Assembly: GCA_937893785.1 (NCBI GenBank)
Contig: CALCSP010000046.1
Coordinates: 1 to 7,068, forward strand
Source: an uncultured Verrucomicrobiales bacterium
GTDB lineage: Bacteria; Verrucomicrobiota; Verrucomicrobiia; Verrucomicrobiales; DEV007
Reading direction: 5' to 3'
DNA length: 7,068 nucleotides
The notes under the pieces: model-generated
Databases searched by the model: none
Told to the model about the DNA's origin: nothing
The model's input: only the letters and a program-made list of their open reading frames with translations
Shown: positions 1 through 6,259 of the stretch, in pieces
How the letters are laid out: every line of letters begins with the position of its first letter
How positions within the stretch are numbered: the first letter of the stretch is position 1
Position numbers and translations under genes: made by a program

Positions 1-1
1 C

Positions 2-454
2 ATGAAAATCAGTAGCCTCGTTAATGATTACCGCCAATCAGCAACTGCTACCTTAACAACGGTCCCAGAAACAGCCACCGGAAAACTTCTTAAGCTCGAA
101 GGAATCCAGTTTTATTGGAGAGATGCCAACTCAAATGATCGAGTTCAGGAAGGAAGCAATATCCTCCCTGTTATTCAAATCGAATCAATAAAAGGCACTG
201 GCGCATTACAAATAATTTTCAGAGACGAGTTGGGTAAAATAAGAGGTGATAGCCATATTCAAGAAATTACTTCTGTAGGAAAATTTAGTGCGCATGGCAC
301 ATCCGGAATGGCTAATGACGTTGAATTTACTGATCATAAATTAGAAACGGGCCTTGAATCAAACGAGTACTGGACAGCAACCATTAACGAAAGCAGCGAC
401 CAGATAAACTGGGCCCAGATAGGCCAATATCGTTTAACCGCAGAGCGCCGCTAA
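2..454 (+). CDS. Hypothetical protein, possibly truncated at its 5' end
   Basis: This is an open frame of 150 codons ending in TAA, on the same strand as the genes that follow. I do not recognise the family. The product is soluble-looking, without a signal peptide or membrane segment after the ATG at base 2, and is rich in alternating polar and hydrophobic stretches (such as LQIIFRDELGKI and YWTATINESS) that suggest a beta-rich fold. It ends with IGQYRLTAERR. Because only one base precedes the ATG, it cannot be told whether this is the true start or an internal Met of a longer protein. The beta-sandwich look and the lack of an obvious N-terminal domain would fit the C-terminal part of a larger protein, but that is inference. 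An 81-base gap separates it from the heme gene downstream, so co-transcription is possible but not shown. Confidence 0.55.
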   Translation: MKISSLVNDYRQSATATLTTVPETATGKLLKLEGIQFYWRDANSNDRVQEGSNILPVIQIESIKGTGALQIIFRDELGKIRGDSHIQEITSVGKFSAHGTSGMANDVEFTDHKLETGLESNEYWTATINESSDQINWAQIGQYRLTAERR

Positions 455-535
455 TACTCTATCGCCGATGTTTCCAGTCCCGTTGATGTGGATTGTGAAG
501 TAACTGAATGCATTTTTTTATCTCCATCACCAACC

Positions 536-1390
536 ATGAACCCGCAAGAACCTCAAGACCAAGCACAGGAAAACTCTTACGACTGCCTCGAACCTAAAGA
601 AGGTTGGCATGTATTACACCTGTTTTACCAGATTGACCATGGCCAATGGTCAATGATGGATGATGAATCTCAACTCAATGCAAAGACTGAACTTTCAAAG
701 CTCATACAGCAAATACGTAGCACTCCGAAAACTCAATTACTCACATTCAGTATAGTAACCCCCAAAGCAGACATTGCATTCATGCTGCTTACTCCTGATC
801 TGCACACTGCAAACAGGTTCGAAAAGATGATCACTCGCTCACTTGGGCCTGATATACTCACCCCTTGTTACAGCTACTTGTCCTTAACTGAAACAGGTGA
901 ATATATGACTTCTCCTGAAGAGTATGCTGAAAACACACTTAAAGGTGAGCAGGGACTTCAGGAAGGCGATGAAGAATTCAAGAACGCTCTTGATGAATTT
1001 ACTGTGCGTATTGAAAAATATGCGCACGACAAGTTATACCCAAACTTGCCGGACTGGCCTATTTTTTGTTTTTACAGCATGGGTAAACGTCGTGGAGAAG
1101 TAAACAACTGGTATGCGCTGGATCATGAAGACCGTAAAAAGCTTATGGCTGCTCACGGGCGTGTTGGTCGTCAGTGGCACGGTAAAATCAGGCAGTTAAT
1201 AACAGGTTCTGTTGGTCTTGATGAATCGGAATGGGGAGTCACTCTCTTCAGTAAAGATAGCTACGAAATTAAAGAAATCGTTTACCGAATGCGTTTTGAT
1301 GAGGTCACCGTAAAATATGGAGAATTTGGCGATTTCTATATTGGCATTCAGCTACCATTAGATGAATTGTTCAGGCGACTAGGACTTTAA
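536..1390 (+). CDS. hemQ: Coproheme decarboxylase HemQ/ChdC (chlorite dismutase family)
   Basis: The product oxidatively decarboxylates Fe-coproporphyrin III to heme b, using peroxide, as the last step of the coproporphyrin-dependent heme pathway; it is cytoplasmic. The length is 284 aa from the ATG. The C-terminal half (about 160-280) matches the family closely. It contains FYSMGKRR with Tyr180, Met182 and Lys184 in the Tyr-x-Met-x-Lys spacing of the catalytic site, then NNWY, and His207 exactly 27 residues after the Tyr, which is the expected proximal heme ligand. Gln220 follows 13 residues later (the distal Gln), with GSVGLDESEWGVTLF and MRFDEV after that. The N-terminal half (EGWHVLHLFYQID) is the paralogous ferredoxin-like half of the fold. 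An in-frame GTG at 488 would add 16 residues without family character, so ATG 536 is preferred. No Shine-Dalgarno sequence is visible. One oddity is Lys166 at the position 14 before Tyr180, where I recall Arg in Firmicutes enzymes. It probably forms an operon with the next gene, 17 bases downstream. Confidence 0.92.
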   Translation: MNPQEPQDQAQENSYDCLEPKEGWHVLHLFYQIDHGQWSMMDDESQLNAKTELSKLIQQIRSTPKTQLLTFSIVTPKADIAFMLLTPDLHTANRFEKMITRSLGPDILTPCYSYLSLTETGEYMTSPEEYAENTLKGEQGLQEGDEEFKNALDEFTVRIEKYAHDKLYPNLPDWPIFCFYSMGKRRGEVNNWYALDHEDRKKLMAAHGRVGRQWHGKIRQLITGSVGLDESEWGVTLFSKDSYEIKEIVYRMRFDEVTVKYGEFGDFYIGIQLPLDELFRRLGL

Positions 1391-1407
1391 TACTTCCATT
1401 AGATAAC

Positions 1408-2523
1408 ATGAGCATTCCCATTGAATTTGATGATAATATTAATGCAAAGATATTATCTGTATCTGAGGACATGGTTAGCGGCTTCCAAGAGCAGCCCTTT
1501 CATGCTATTGCAGAAGCTTCTGGAGTCGAGCTGGATATTGTAATAGAACGTATCACCGCGATGCTTGAAGCTGGCGTTATTCGCCGGGTTAGGCAGACTC
1601 TACTGGCAACAAAACTGGCACACGGAGCACTTTGCGCATGGAAGATTGACCCTTCTAGACTCGATGCAGGATTTGATTTTATGTTCAACAATGACCCTTT
1701 TAGTGGACATGTTGTCATACGATCAACTGACCAGAAAATAACAGGCTCTCAATATAAACTTTGGACTACCCTAAAAGTTCCTCAGGGGGAAAGCTTGGAA
1801 GATCATGCCAATGTTCTCAAAAGGTTAGTTGGAGCCGATAAGTTTATTTTAATGCCGGCAAATGGTATTTTCACACTTGGGGTCGGACATGTTCGCCGAA
1901 AAGCAATGCAGCCAGGAGACAAATCTTCAAGCCTGGCTGAAATGCAAACAACCGCAACTGTTCAACTTGAACCCGAAGAGTGGAATGTCCTACTCTCCCT
2001 GAAGGAAGAACTGCAACCCGAAGAAATCACCCCTAACCCGTGGCAAGGACGTGCCGCAAAAGCGGGTGTCTCTTTGTCAGATTTTTGCCAAATAGCAAAG
2101 ACGCTTGACGAGAAGAAAGTGATTGGAAGATTTTCAACTTTTCTAGAACACGTAAAACCATCAGAGAAAGGCAAGCGAGTGACAAGATTCAACGGTTTGT
2201 TTCACTGGAGGGTAAACGAAGGTGAACAACAACTGGCAGGATCAGAGATAGGACGCCATCATATCTTAACACACTGTTATTGGAGAGAGGGCGGCCCAGA
2301 TTTCGGTGATGTTAACATAATGGGAGTTGTACATGGAACAGACAAAGATCTAATTCTACAGCACAAAAAAGCCATCGATGATCACCTAGCTTCTAAAAAT
2401 ATTGATATCCATTATACAAACGTTTTCTGGGGAGGCAGGAGTGAAATCAAGCCCTCGGAAATATCGCCAGATGTATACAGACAATGGCACAGAAAATATC
2501 GAGATCAGTCCGGGCTTCTATAA
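1408..2523 (+). CDS. Fused two-domain siroheme decarboxylase-like protein (AhbA/AhbB, NirD/L type; Lrp/AsnC fold)
   Basis: At 371 aa this is about twice the size of a single AhbA, AhbB or NirD/L subunit, and it reads as two tandem copies of that unit. Copy 1 (about 12-165) has a winged-helix segment ending GVIRRVRQTLL, then ALCAWKID, HVVIR and YKLWTTLKVP. Copy 2 (about 185-345) has KKVIGRFSTFLEH, NGLFHWRV, HCYWRE (289-294) and VNIMGVVHG. These correspond to the family's 'I-R-R/G-R-F', 'A-W-K-V', 'H-x-Y-x-R' and 'Y-N-L-W-x-x-x-H-G' blocks. Family members remove two acetate carboxyls from siroheme in the alternative heme and heme d1 pathways, and use the Lrp fold without acting as regulators. 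The H-x-Y-x-R site is intact in copy 2 (His289, Tyr291, Arg293) but reads H-V-V-I-R in copy 1 (His101, Arg105). The close spacing after hemQ argues for a tetrapyrrole role. A heme-sensing transcription factor is the main alternative, and automatic annotation would probably say 'Lrp/AsnC regulator'. Confidence 0.75.
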   Translation: MSIPIEFDDNINAKILSVSEDMVSGFQEQPFHAIAEASGVELDIVIERITAMLEAGVIRRVRQTLLATKLAHGALCAWKIDPSRLDAGFDFMFNNDPFSGHVVIRSTDQKITGSQYKLWTTLKVPQGESLEDHANVLKRLVGADKFILMPANGIFTLGVGHVRRKAMQPGDKSSSLAEMQTTATVQLEPEEWNVLLSLKEELQPEEITPNPWQGRAAKAGVSLSDFCQIAKTLDEKKVIGRFSTFLEHVKPSEKGKRVTRFNGLFHWRVNEGEQQLAGSEIGRHHILTHCYWREGGPDFGDVNIMGVVHGTDKDLILQHKKAIDDHLASKNIDIHYTNVFWGGRSEIKPSEISPDVYRQWHRKYRDQSGLL

Positions 2524-2543
2524 GCAGCTCTGATAAGACATTC

Positions 2544-2562
2544 TGTTCATTGGCAATGAACA
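2544..2562. repeat. Perfect 19-base inverted repeat between the heme pair and the azurin-like gene
   Basis: The sequence is TGTTCATT-GGC-AATGAACA: two perfect 8-base arms around a 3-base centre. It begins 20 bases after the stop of the fused decarboxylase-like gene and ends 40 bases before the azurin-like ATG. There is no run of T on either side, so it is not a textbook intrinsic terminator. The compact dyad also fits an operator for a dimeric regulator. TTGGCA across its centre resembles a -35 box, but no good -10 follows at 16-18 bases. It may be a hairpin that stops or stabilises transcripts, or a binding site; the sequence alone does not decide. Confidence 0.5.
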
Positions 2563-2602
2563 CTTACACCAATCAAACACACCTAGTAAAAACCAATAAA
2601 CA

Positions 2603-3067
2603 ATGAAAAAGCTATTTTTAAGCCTCTTGAGCACCGCAATCATTATTATGCCCACATTAGCTGATGAGAAGAAAGCCTCAGCCGCTCTAAAAATTGAGTT
2701 CAGCGCTCAAGGAACACCTCCTGGCACCATGAAATTTGCCAAGCCTGAACTTAAGATTAAAGCAGGGCAACCCATCGAATTAACGTTCAAGAACCCCGAT
2801 GTCCTTCAGCACAATCTGCTAATACTTAAACCCGGCACAACTGCAAAGGTTGGCGCACTTGCGGACGCGATGCTGACCGACCCGCAAGCCATGAAAAAAG
2901 GCTATGTTCCAAAAAGTGAAGATATCCTTTACTCAACAAAGTTGGTCAACCCGGGATCTAAAGAAGTCCTCAATTTTACTATAGATAAGCCCGGAAATTA
3001 CCCAATTATTTGCACATTCCCTGGCCACTGGAGACTAATGAGTGCGGTCCTCAAAGTGGAAAAATAA
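2603..3067 (+). CDS. Secreted azurin-like type 1 copper protein
   Basis: The product is 154 aa with a Sec signal peptide (MKKLFLSLLSTAIIIMPTLA, cleavage probably after Ala20) and one cupredoxin domain from about 28 to the end. The four azurin-type copper ligands can be assigned: His70 in the QHN motif, then Cys137, His142 and Met146 in CTFPGHWRLM. The Cys+5 His and His+4 Met spacing matches azurin exactly. The segment from about 79 to 110 (ALADAMLTDPQAMKKGYVP) corresponds to the helical flap of azurins. The protein should carry single electrons in the periplasm, but its donor and acceptor are not visible here. In PVC bacteria such domains often sit at the end of large cytochrome or propeller proteins; here it is free-standing. 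It has no Shine-Dalgarno sequence. It is separated from the heme pair by an inverted repeat and may be transcribed independently. Confidence 0.9.
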   Translation: MKKLFLSLLSTAIIIMPTLADEKKASAALKIEFSAQGTPPGTMKFAKPELKIKAGQPIELTFKNPDVLQHNLLILKPGTTAKVGALADAMLTDPQAMKKGYVPKSEDILYSTKLVNPGSKEVLNFTIDKPGNYPIICTFPGHWRLMSAVLKVEK

Positions 3068-3106
3068 CATCTTCTATACTTAAAAAAGCAGTATAAACTT
3101 TATGTA

Positions 3107-3511
3107 ATGCAGAGGGGGTGCGTCATATTTATTATCGCTGCCTCGTTAGCCATACTTGTTGCGTCGGTAATTTTGCGATTTTTCTTCATGCCTGCATACC
3201 AGGAGAAAGGAACAGCGAGCATCATCGGAATTATCGAACTGGCAATTGATGAGTACAAAAACGACTTTGGCGTTTATCCTGAGGGTAAAAACGAAACTAT
3301 GGCAAAAATCCTACTCGGAACAAACACGAGAAATAAGAAATATATACCACAAGACTCAATCGTTATAAGAGACAACAAGATGATAGACCTCTGGCAGCGC
3401 CCTCTGCAGGTTAAAATAAGCGGCACAAGGCCTACGGTTGTTTCTTCTGGAGAAAATGGGCTCTTTGGAGACAGTGACGATCTTACTGCAGCAAACTGGG
3501 AAAATTATTAG
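3107..3511 (+). CDS. Small GspG-like pseudopilin (type II secretion / type IV pilin-like)
   Basis: The product is 134 aa. It has one N-terminal hydrophobic helix (about 5-28), a helical continuation (EKGTASIIGIIELAIDEYKNDFGVYPEG), then a short C-terminal domain with DLWQRPLQVKI and SSGENGLFGDSDDL. These match the 'D-P-W-x-x-P' and 'S-x-G-x-D-G-x-x-G-T-x-D-D' blocks that form the calcium-binding loop of GspG major pseudopilins. Unusually, the N terminus is MQRGCVIFII: it has an Arg-Gly that could be a prepilin peptidase site, but Cys replaces the usual Phe or Met at +1, and the Glu normally found at +5 is absent. The protein may therefore be a membrane-anchored relative rather than a processed pilin subunit. 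No other secretion gene is nearby, which is common for scattered pseudopilin-like genes in PVC genomes. A short AT-rich dyad (TATACT...AGTATA, 3075-3095) precedes it, but is too weak to name. Confidence 0.68.
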   Translation: MQRGCVIFIIAASLAILVASVILRFFFMPAYQEKGTASIIGIIELAIDEYKNDFGVYPEGKNETMAKILLGTNTRNKKYIPQDSIVIRDNKMIDLWQRPLQVKISGTRPTVVSSGENGLFGDSDDLTAANWENY

Positions 3512-3538
3512 CACGCATAGCGTTGATATAATCAACGC
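3505..3538 (+). promoter_or_regulatory. Perfect 19-base palindrome centred on a TATAAT box upstream of thyA
   Basis: GCGTTGAT-ATA-ATCAACGC (3520-3538) is a perfect dyad with 8-base arms, starting 8 bases after the stop of the pseudopilin gene. A consensus -10 hexamer, TATAAT (3527-3532), lies in its middle. The best -35 candidate is poor (TTATTA, 3505-3510, spacer 16). If used as a promoter, transcription would begin near 3539 and give a leader of about 56 bases to thyA, with the dyad placed where a bound repressor would block RNA polymerase. Alternatively it is a hairpin at the end of the pseudopilin transcript; the stem is stable enough, but no T run follows. Both readings are inference. 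Confidence 0.35.
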
Positions 3539-3595
3539 CACCTAACCTCCTAATGATAGATATATGCCACACAAACCGCCCCCCTATTAATCTCC

Positions 3596-4396
3596 ATGCA
3601 TGAATACCACCGCTTGCTGAAACTGGTTCGCACAAAAGGTCAATTACGCGAAGACCGAACCGGAACTGGAACATACTCCGTATTCGGAGCTCAGGCTCGC
3701 TTTGATCTCACCGAAACGTTTCCATGCCTAACAACAAAAAAACTGCATCTACGCTCCATTATTCATGAATTGCTATGGTTTATAAAAGGAGACACCAATA
3801 TTTCCTACCTCAAGGATAACAAGGTAAGCATATGGGATGAATGGGCTGATGAAGACGGAAATCTTGGCCCTGTCTATGGGGAGCAGTGGAGGAGATGGAA
3901 GACACCGGATGGAAAGTTTGTCGACCAGTTAACCAATCTAATTGAAGGCATCAAGTCAGACCCAACAGGAAGACGTCACATTATCAGCGCATGGAATCCT
4001 GGGGAATTGCACAAAATGGCACTCCCGCCTTGCCATGCCTTCTTCCAGTTTTATGTCGACAGCAAAGAACAACTTTTAAGTTGCCAGCTTTACCAGCGTT
4101 CCGCCGACTTGTTTCTGGGTGTCCCGTTCAACATTGCATCTTACTCTCTCCTCACGCTGATGATAGCTCAAGTTTGCGGTCTTAAAGGTGGAGAATTCGT
4201 TCACACATTTGGTGATCTTCACATTTACACAAACCACCTTGAACAAGTTGAAGAACAACTTTCAAGAGAACCCAGAGAATTGCCAAGGATGAAATTGAAT
4301 CCACTAATTAAGAACATTGAAGACTTCTGCTTCGATGACTTCACTCTTGAGGGATATGACCCACACCCCAGCATTCCCGCCCCAGTGGCAGTCTAA
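3596..4396 (+). CDS. thyA: Thymidylate synthase ThyA
   Basis: The product methylates dUMP to dTMP, using 5,10-methylene-tetrahydrofolate as both carbon donor and reductant, and releases dihydrofolate; it is a cytoplasmic homodimer. The length is 266 aa, against 264 for E. coli. Every active-site block is present: REDRTGTGT with Arg21 for the phosphate, Glu58 in HELLWF, Trp80 and Tyr94, the Arg126-Arg127 pair from the partner subunit, the nucleophile Cys146 in LPPCH, QLYQRSAD (Gln167, Arg168, Ser169, Asp171), Asn179, and His209/Tyr211 in GDLHIYTNH. The end, PAPVAV, matches the conserved C terminus that closes over the substrate. The ATG at 3596 places the N terminus exactly where the family begins. 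The leader is C-rich with no Shine-Dalgarno sequence. The stop overlaps the folA start in TAATG, implying translational coupling with the enzyme that recycles its dihydrofolate product. Confidence 0.98.
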   Translation: MHEYHRLLKLVRTKGQLREDRTGTGTYSVFGAQARFDLTETFPCLTTKKLHLRSIIHELLWFIKGDTNISYLKDNKVSIWDEWADEDGNLGPVYGEQWRRWKTPDGKFVDQLTNLIEGIKSDPTGRRHIISAWNPGELHKMALPPCHAFFQFYVDSKEQLLSCQLYQRSADLFLGVPFNIASYSLLTLMIAQVCGLKGGEFVHTFGDLHIYTNHLEQVEEQLSREPRELPRMKLNPLIKNIEDFCFDDFTLEGYDPHPSIPAPVAV

Positions 4397-4893
4397 TGGT
4401 CTCAGGCAATAACTTGAAATTGATCGCTGTTGCCGCGATGGCGAGCAATCGTGTCATCGGCAAAAATGGACAACTGCCATGGCACTTGTCTGAGGACCTT
4501 AAATTTTTCAAAGAACTAACCAGTGGTCATGCAGTTATCATGGGCCGAAAAACCTTTGACTCTATTGGACGCCCCTTACCTAACAGAAAAAATATCATTA
4601 TCAGTAAAAGTCTTCAAAGGGCACACGCGGGCACAATCTTAGTAAAGTCAATTGAGGAAATATTGTCAGCGGATCTCGGACTTACTGGTGAATTATATGT
4701 AATCGGAGGCGCTCAGGTTTATGAATCTTTAATGCCGCACATCTCGGAATTGTTCCTCAGTTACATTCACCAAGAATACAGTGGTGACACAAAATTCCCA
4801 GAATTTGAGAATACTTTTGGTGACTACAAATTGATCAAGCAGTTTGATCAATTTGAAGTCAGACACTATGTAAGATCACTGCCGGATTGCTGA
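4396..4893 (+). CDS. folA: Dihydrofolate reductase FolA
   Basis: The product reduces dihydrofolate to tetrahydrofolate with NADPH and so regenerates the cofactor that ThyA consumes. The length is 165 aa, close to the chromosomal family norm of about 160. Visible blocks are the N-terminal strand LIAVAAMASNRVIGKNGQLPWHL with the flexible Met20-type loop, Trp29 and the catalytic acid Asp34 five residues later, the NADPH-binding MGRKTFDSIGRPLPNR (49-64), Arg64 for the glutamate tail, VIGGAQVYES (102-111), and SGDTKFPEFE near the end. Ser122 stands where E. coli has Thr113, a conservative change. The ATG shares its A with the thyA stop. The first six residues (MVSGNN) lie before the conserved core. 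The 3' end contains a 29-base inverted repeat and stops 4 bases before the end of the convergent propeller gene. Confidence 0.97.
   Translation: MVSGNNLKLIAVAAMASNRVIGKNGQLPWHLSEDLKFFKELTSGHAVIMGRKTFDSIGRPLPNRKNIIISKSLQRAHAGTILVKSIEEILSADLGLTGELYVIGGAQVYESLMPHISELFLSYIHQEYSGDTKFPEFENTFGDYKLIKQFDQFEVRHYVRSLPDC
4827..4855. repeat. 29-base inverted repeat within the 3' end of folA
   Basis: The arms are CAAATTGATCAA and TTGATCAATTTG, 12 bases and perfect, around a 5-base loop GCAGT. They lie in codons for about residues 144-154 of FolA (YKLIKQFDQFE), 35 bases before its stop. The self-complementary octamer TTGATCAA occurs in each arm, so the site is both an inverted and a direct repeat. A perfect 12-base stem inside coding sequence is unlikely to be accidental, though AT-rich. 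It could act as a hairpin for transcripts from either strand at a convergent junction with no room for a separate terminator. No T run follows on either side, so a standard intrinsic terminator is not supported. Confidence 0.5.
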
Positions 4894-4897
4894 CAAG

Positions 4898-6181
4898 TTA
4901 TTTGCCAATACAGAACAGGTGCTTATCACCTCGGAGAAGAATCATGTCATCAACCGGAACGGGGCTAGCAATAATTCTTTCTCCCATGTCGTTCTCTCCA
5001 AGAAGCTTAAAGCCGGCTTCCCCCAAACGCATGGTCATTACCACACCATCTTCCCGCGCAAGAATCATTAGGTCTCTCGCTAAAGCAGGCGATGAGTAGT
5101 AGCTGGCACTTCCACGCGGCAACTTCTGTGACCAAAGCTCCTTACCGGTCTTCAGTTCATAGCAGAAGACCTGACCCCGGTCAGTAATAAGGTAAGCCTT
5201 GCCATCAGCAGCGATGGGACTGGGAACATCAGCCCCAACATTGTGCTCCCACAACCGGTTAGTCTCAGTGATATCCCCCTGCCCCGAAGCTTTAACCCCT
5301 GCGAAGTATCCCTTCCTTCCATAGGGGACAACAACGATACCATCCGATATTGACGGCGAAGCTATAACCCTCCAATACTCTTTGTTTTTGGGGTTATAAC
5401 CGCCACAATCCCATAGCAATTTACCATCAGCTGCCCTGTGTGCAGTGAGGTGATCAGAGCCAAAGGTAATAATAGTTTCATTTCCTTTTGTCCCTGTGAC
5501 GAGCGGAGTTGTGTAGGATTGACCAGTCTCCTTGGTTACTTTGTAGGTTCTATTTACTCTCCATACCAGCTTACCGTTCTTCTTCGAAAAAGCTGCAATG
5601 TATGAGTCCATCGACTCATTAGGATTGCCTCCTTCGTATTCATGCATCACTGCCACAATAACAAGATCTCCGGCAATTACTGGGGATGTACCAAGATCCC
5701 ACCACAATGAATCCTTGCCGAATTCCTTCTGGAGATTGAATTGCCAGTTGATTTTACCATGCGTATCAATCGCTGCAAGAGTGCCTGTCTTGTAATAGAC
5801 GAAAACTTGTTCGCCGTCAGTTACCGGCGAAGGATTACTACCACTACCGTTCCGGTGCTTACCCGGTCGTTCACTTCCAAGCGTAACTTGCCATTTTTTC
5901 TTTCCTGCTCGGTCATAACAAATAACACCGTCCTTACCTTCTATCGGCACCGTTAAATAAATAGAGTCTCCCCAAACTGCCGGAGTTGAGCTACCCTTGC
6001 CCGGCAAGGACACCTTCCAGGAAACATTGCTTGTAGGTGAAAATTTCCAACTGTAGTCACCCGGGTTGCCGATACCATTACCAGTTGGACCGCGCCACGC
6101 AGGCCAGTTATCCGCCGAGACTGGCTGTAGCCATAGCGTCAGAGGTAACATACAAAATAAACTCTGGGTCAATCTTTTCAT
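4898..6181 (-). CDS. Secreted PQQ-like beta-propeller repeat protein
   Basis: The product is 427 aa with a signal peptide (MKRLTQSLFCMLPLTLWLQPVSA, cleavage probably after Ala23) followed directly by NWPAWRGPTGNGIG, the opening typical of the large family of PQQ-binding-like propeller proteins in Planctomycetes and Verrucomicrobia. The rest is a chain of blades with the repeated pattern 'S/T-P-x-v-x-x-G-x-v-y-v ... l-x-A-x-d-x-x-t-G-k-x-x-W', for example LAAIDTHGKINWQF, IAAFSKKNGKLVWRV, LTAHRAADGKLLWDC and VFCYELKTGKELWSQ, giving roughly seven or eight blades. These blades resemble those of quinoprotein dehydrogenases and BamB. I see no dehydrogenase active-site block, so a catalytic role is not supported; a scaffold or binding function outside the cytoplasm is more likely. 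It converges on folA with 4 bases between stops. The ATG is supported by the signal peptide; AAGGA lies too far upstream to be a normal ribosome binding site. Confidence 0.9.
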   Translation of the reverse strand: MKRLTQSLFCMLPLTLWLQPVSADNWPAWRGPTGNGIGNPGDYSWKFSPTSNVSWKVSLPGKGSSTPAVWGDSIYLTVPIEGKDGVICYDRAGKKKWQVTLGSERPGKHRNGSGSNPSPVTDGEQVFVYYKTGTLAAIDTHGKINWQFNLQKEFGKDSLWWDLGTSPVIAGDLVIVAVMHEYEGGNPNESMDSYIAAFSKKNGKLVWRVNRTYKVTKETGQSYTTPLVTGTKGNETIITFGSDHLTAHRAADGKLLWDCGGYNPKNKEYWRVIASPSISDGIVVVPYGRKGYFAGVKASGQGDITETNRLWEHNVGADVPSPIAADGKAYLITDRGQVFCYELKTGKELWSQKLPRGSASYYSSPALARDLMILAREDGVVMTMRLGEAGFKLLGENDMGERIIASPVPVDDMILLRGDKHLFCIGK

Positions 6182-6259
6182 TTCAATTTAATCTAATTCC
6201 TTCTTAAATGAATTTCGAACTCTCTTGCTTATATCTTAACTATTTTCAGGCGGCATAAC

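Noticed and set aside
488..535. In-frame GTG start that would lengthen HemQ by 16 residues
   Set aside because: The added residues (MDCEVTECIFLSPSPT) do not look like the family N terminus, there is no ribosome binding site before the GTG, and an ATG is available at 536 just ahead of the conserved region.
1408..2523. Plain Lrp/AsnC amino-acid-responsive transcription regulator
   Set aside because: The tandem duplication, the HCYWRE and GRFSTFLEH blocks and the position next to hemQ fit the siroheme decarboxylase branch better than the 150-residue amino-acid regulators, though a regulatory role derived from that branch remains possible.
3075..3095. Short dyad TATACT...AGTATA before the pseudopilin gene
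   Set aside because: It is only 6 bases per arm, all but one pair A/T-rich, with a 9-base loop; expected by chance in AT-rich intergenic DNA.
4887..5956. Several plus-strand open frames across the propeller gene
   Set aside because: They are short, lack recognisable domains and lie entirely opposite a clear signal-peptide-bearing beta-propeller protein on the minus strand, so they are shadows.
4898..6181. PQQ-dependent alcohol or glucose dehydrogenase
   Set aside because: The protein is shorter than those enzymes (427 aa) and shows no vicinal-Cys or catalytic Asp block; only the propeller repeats are shared.
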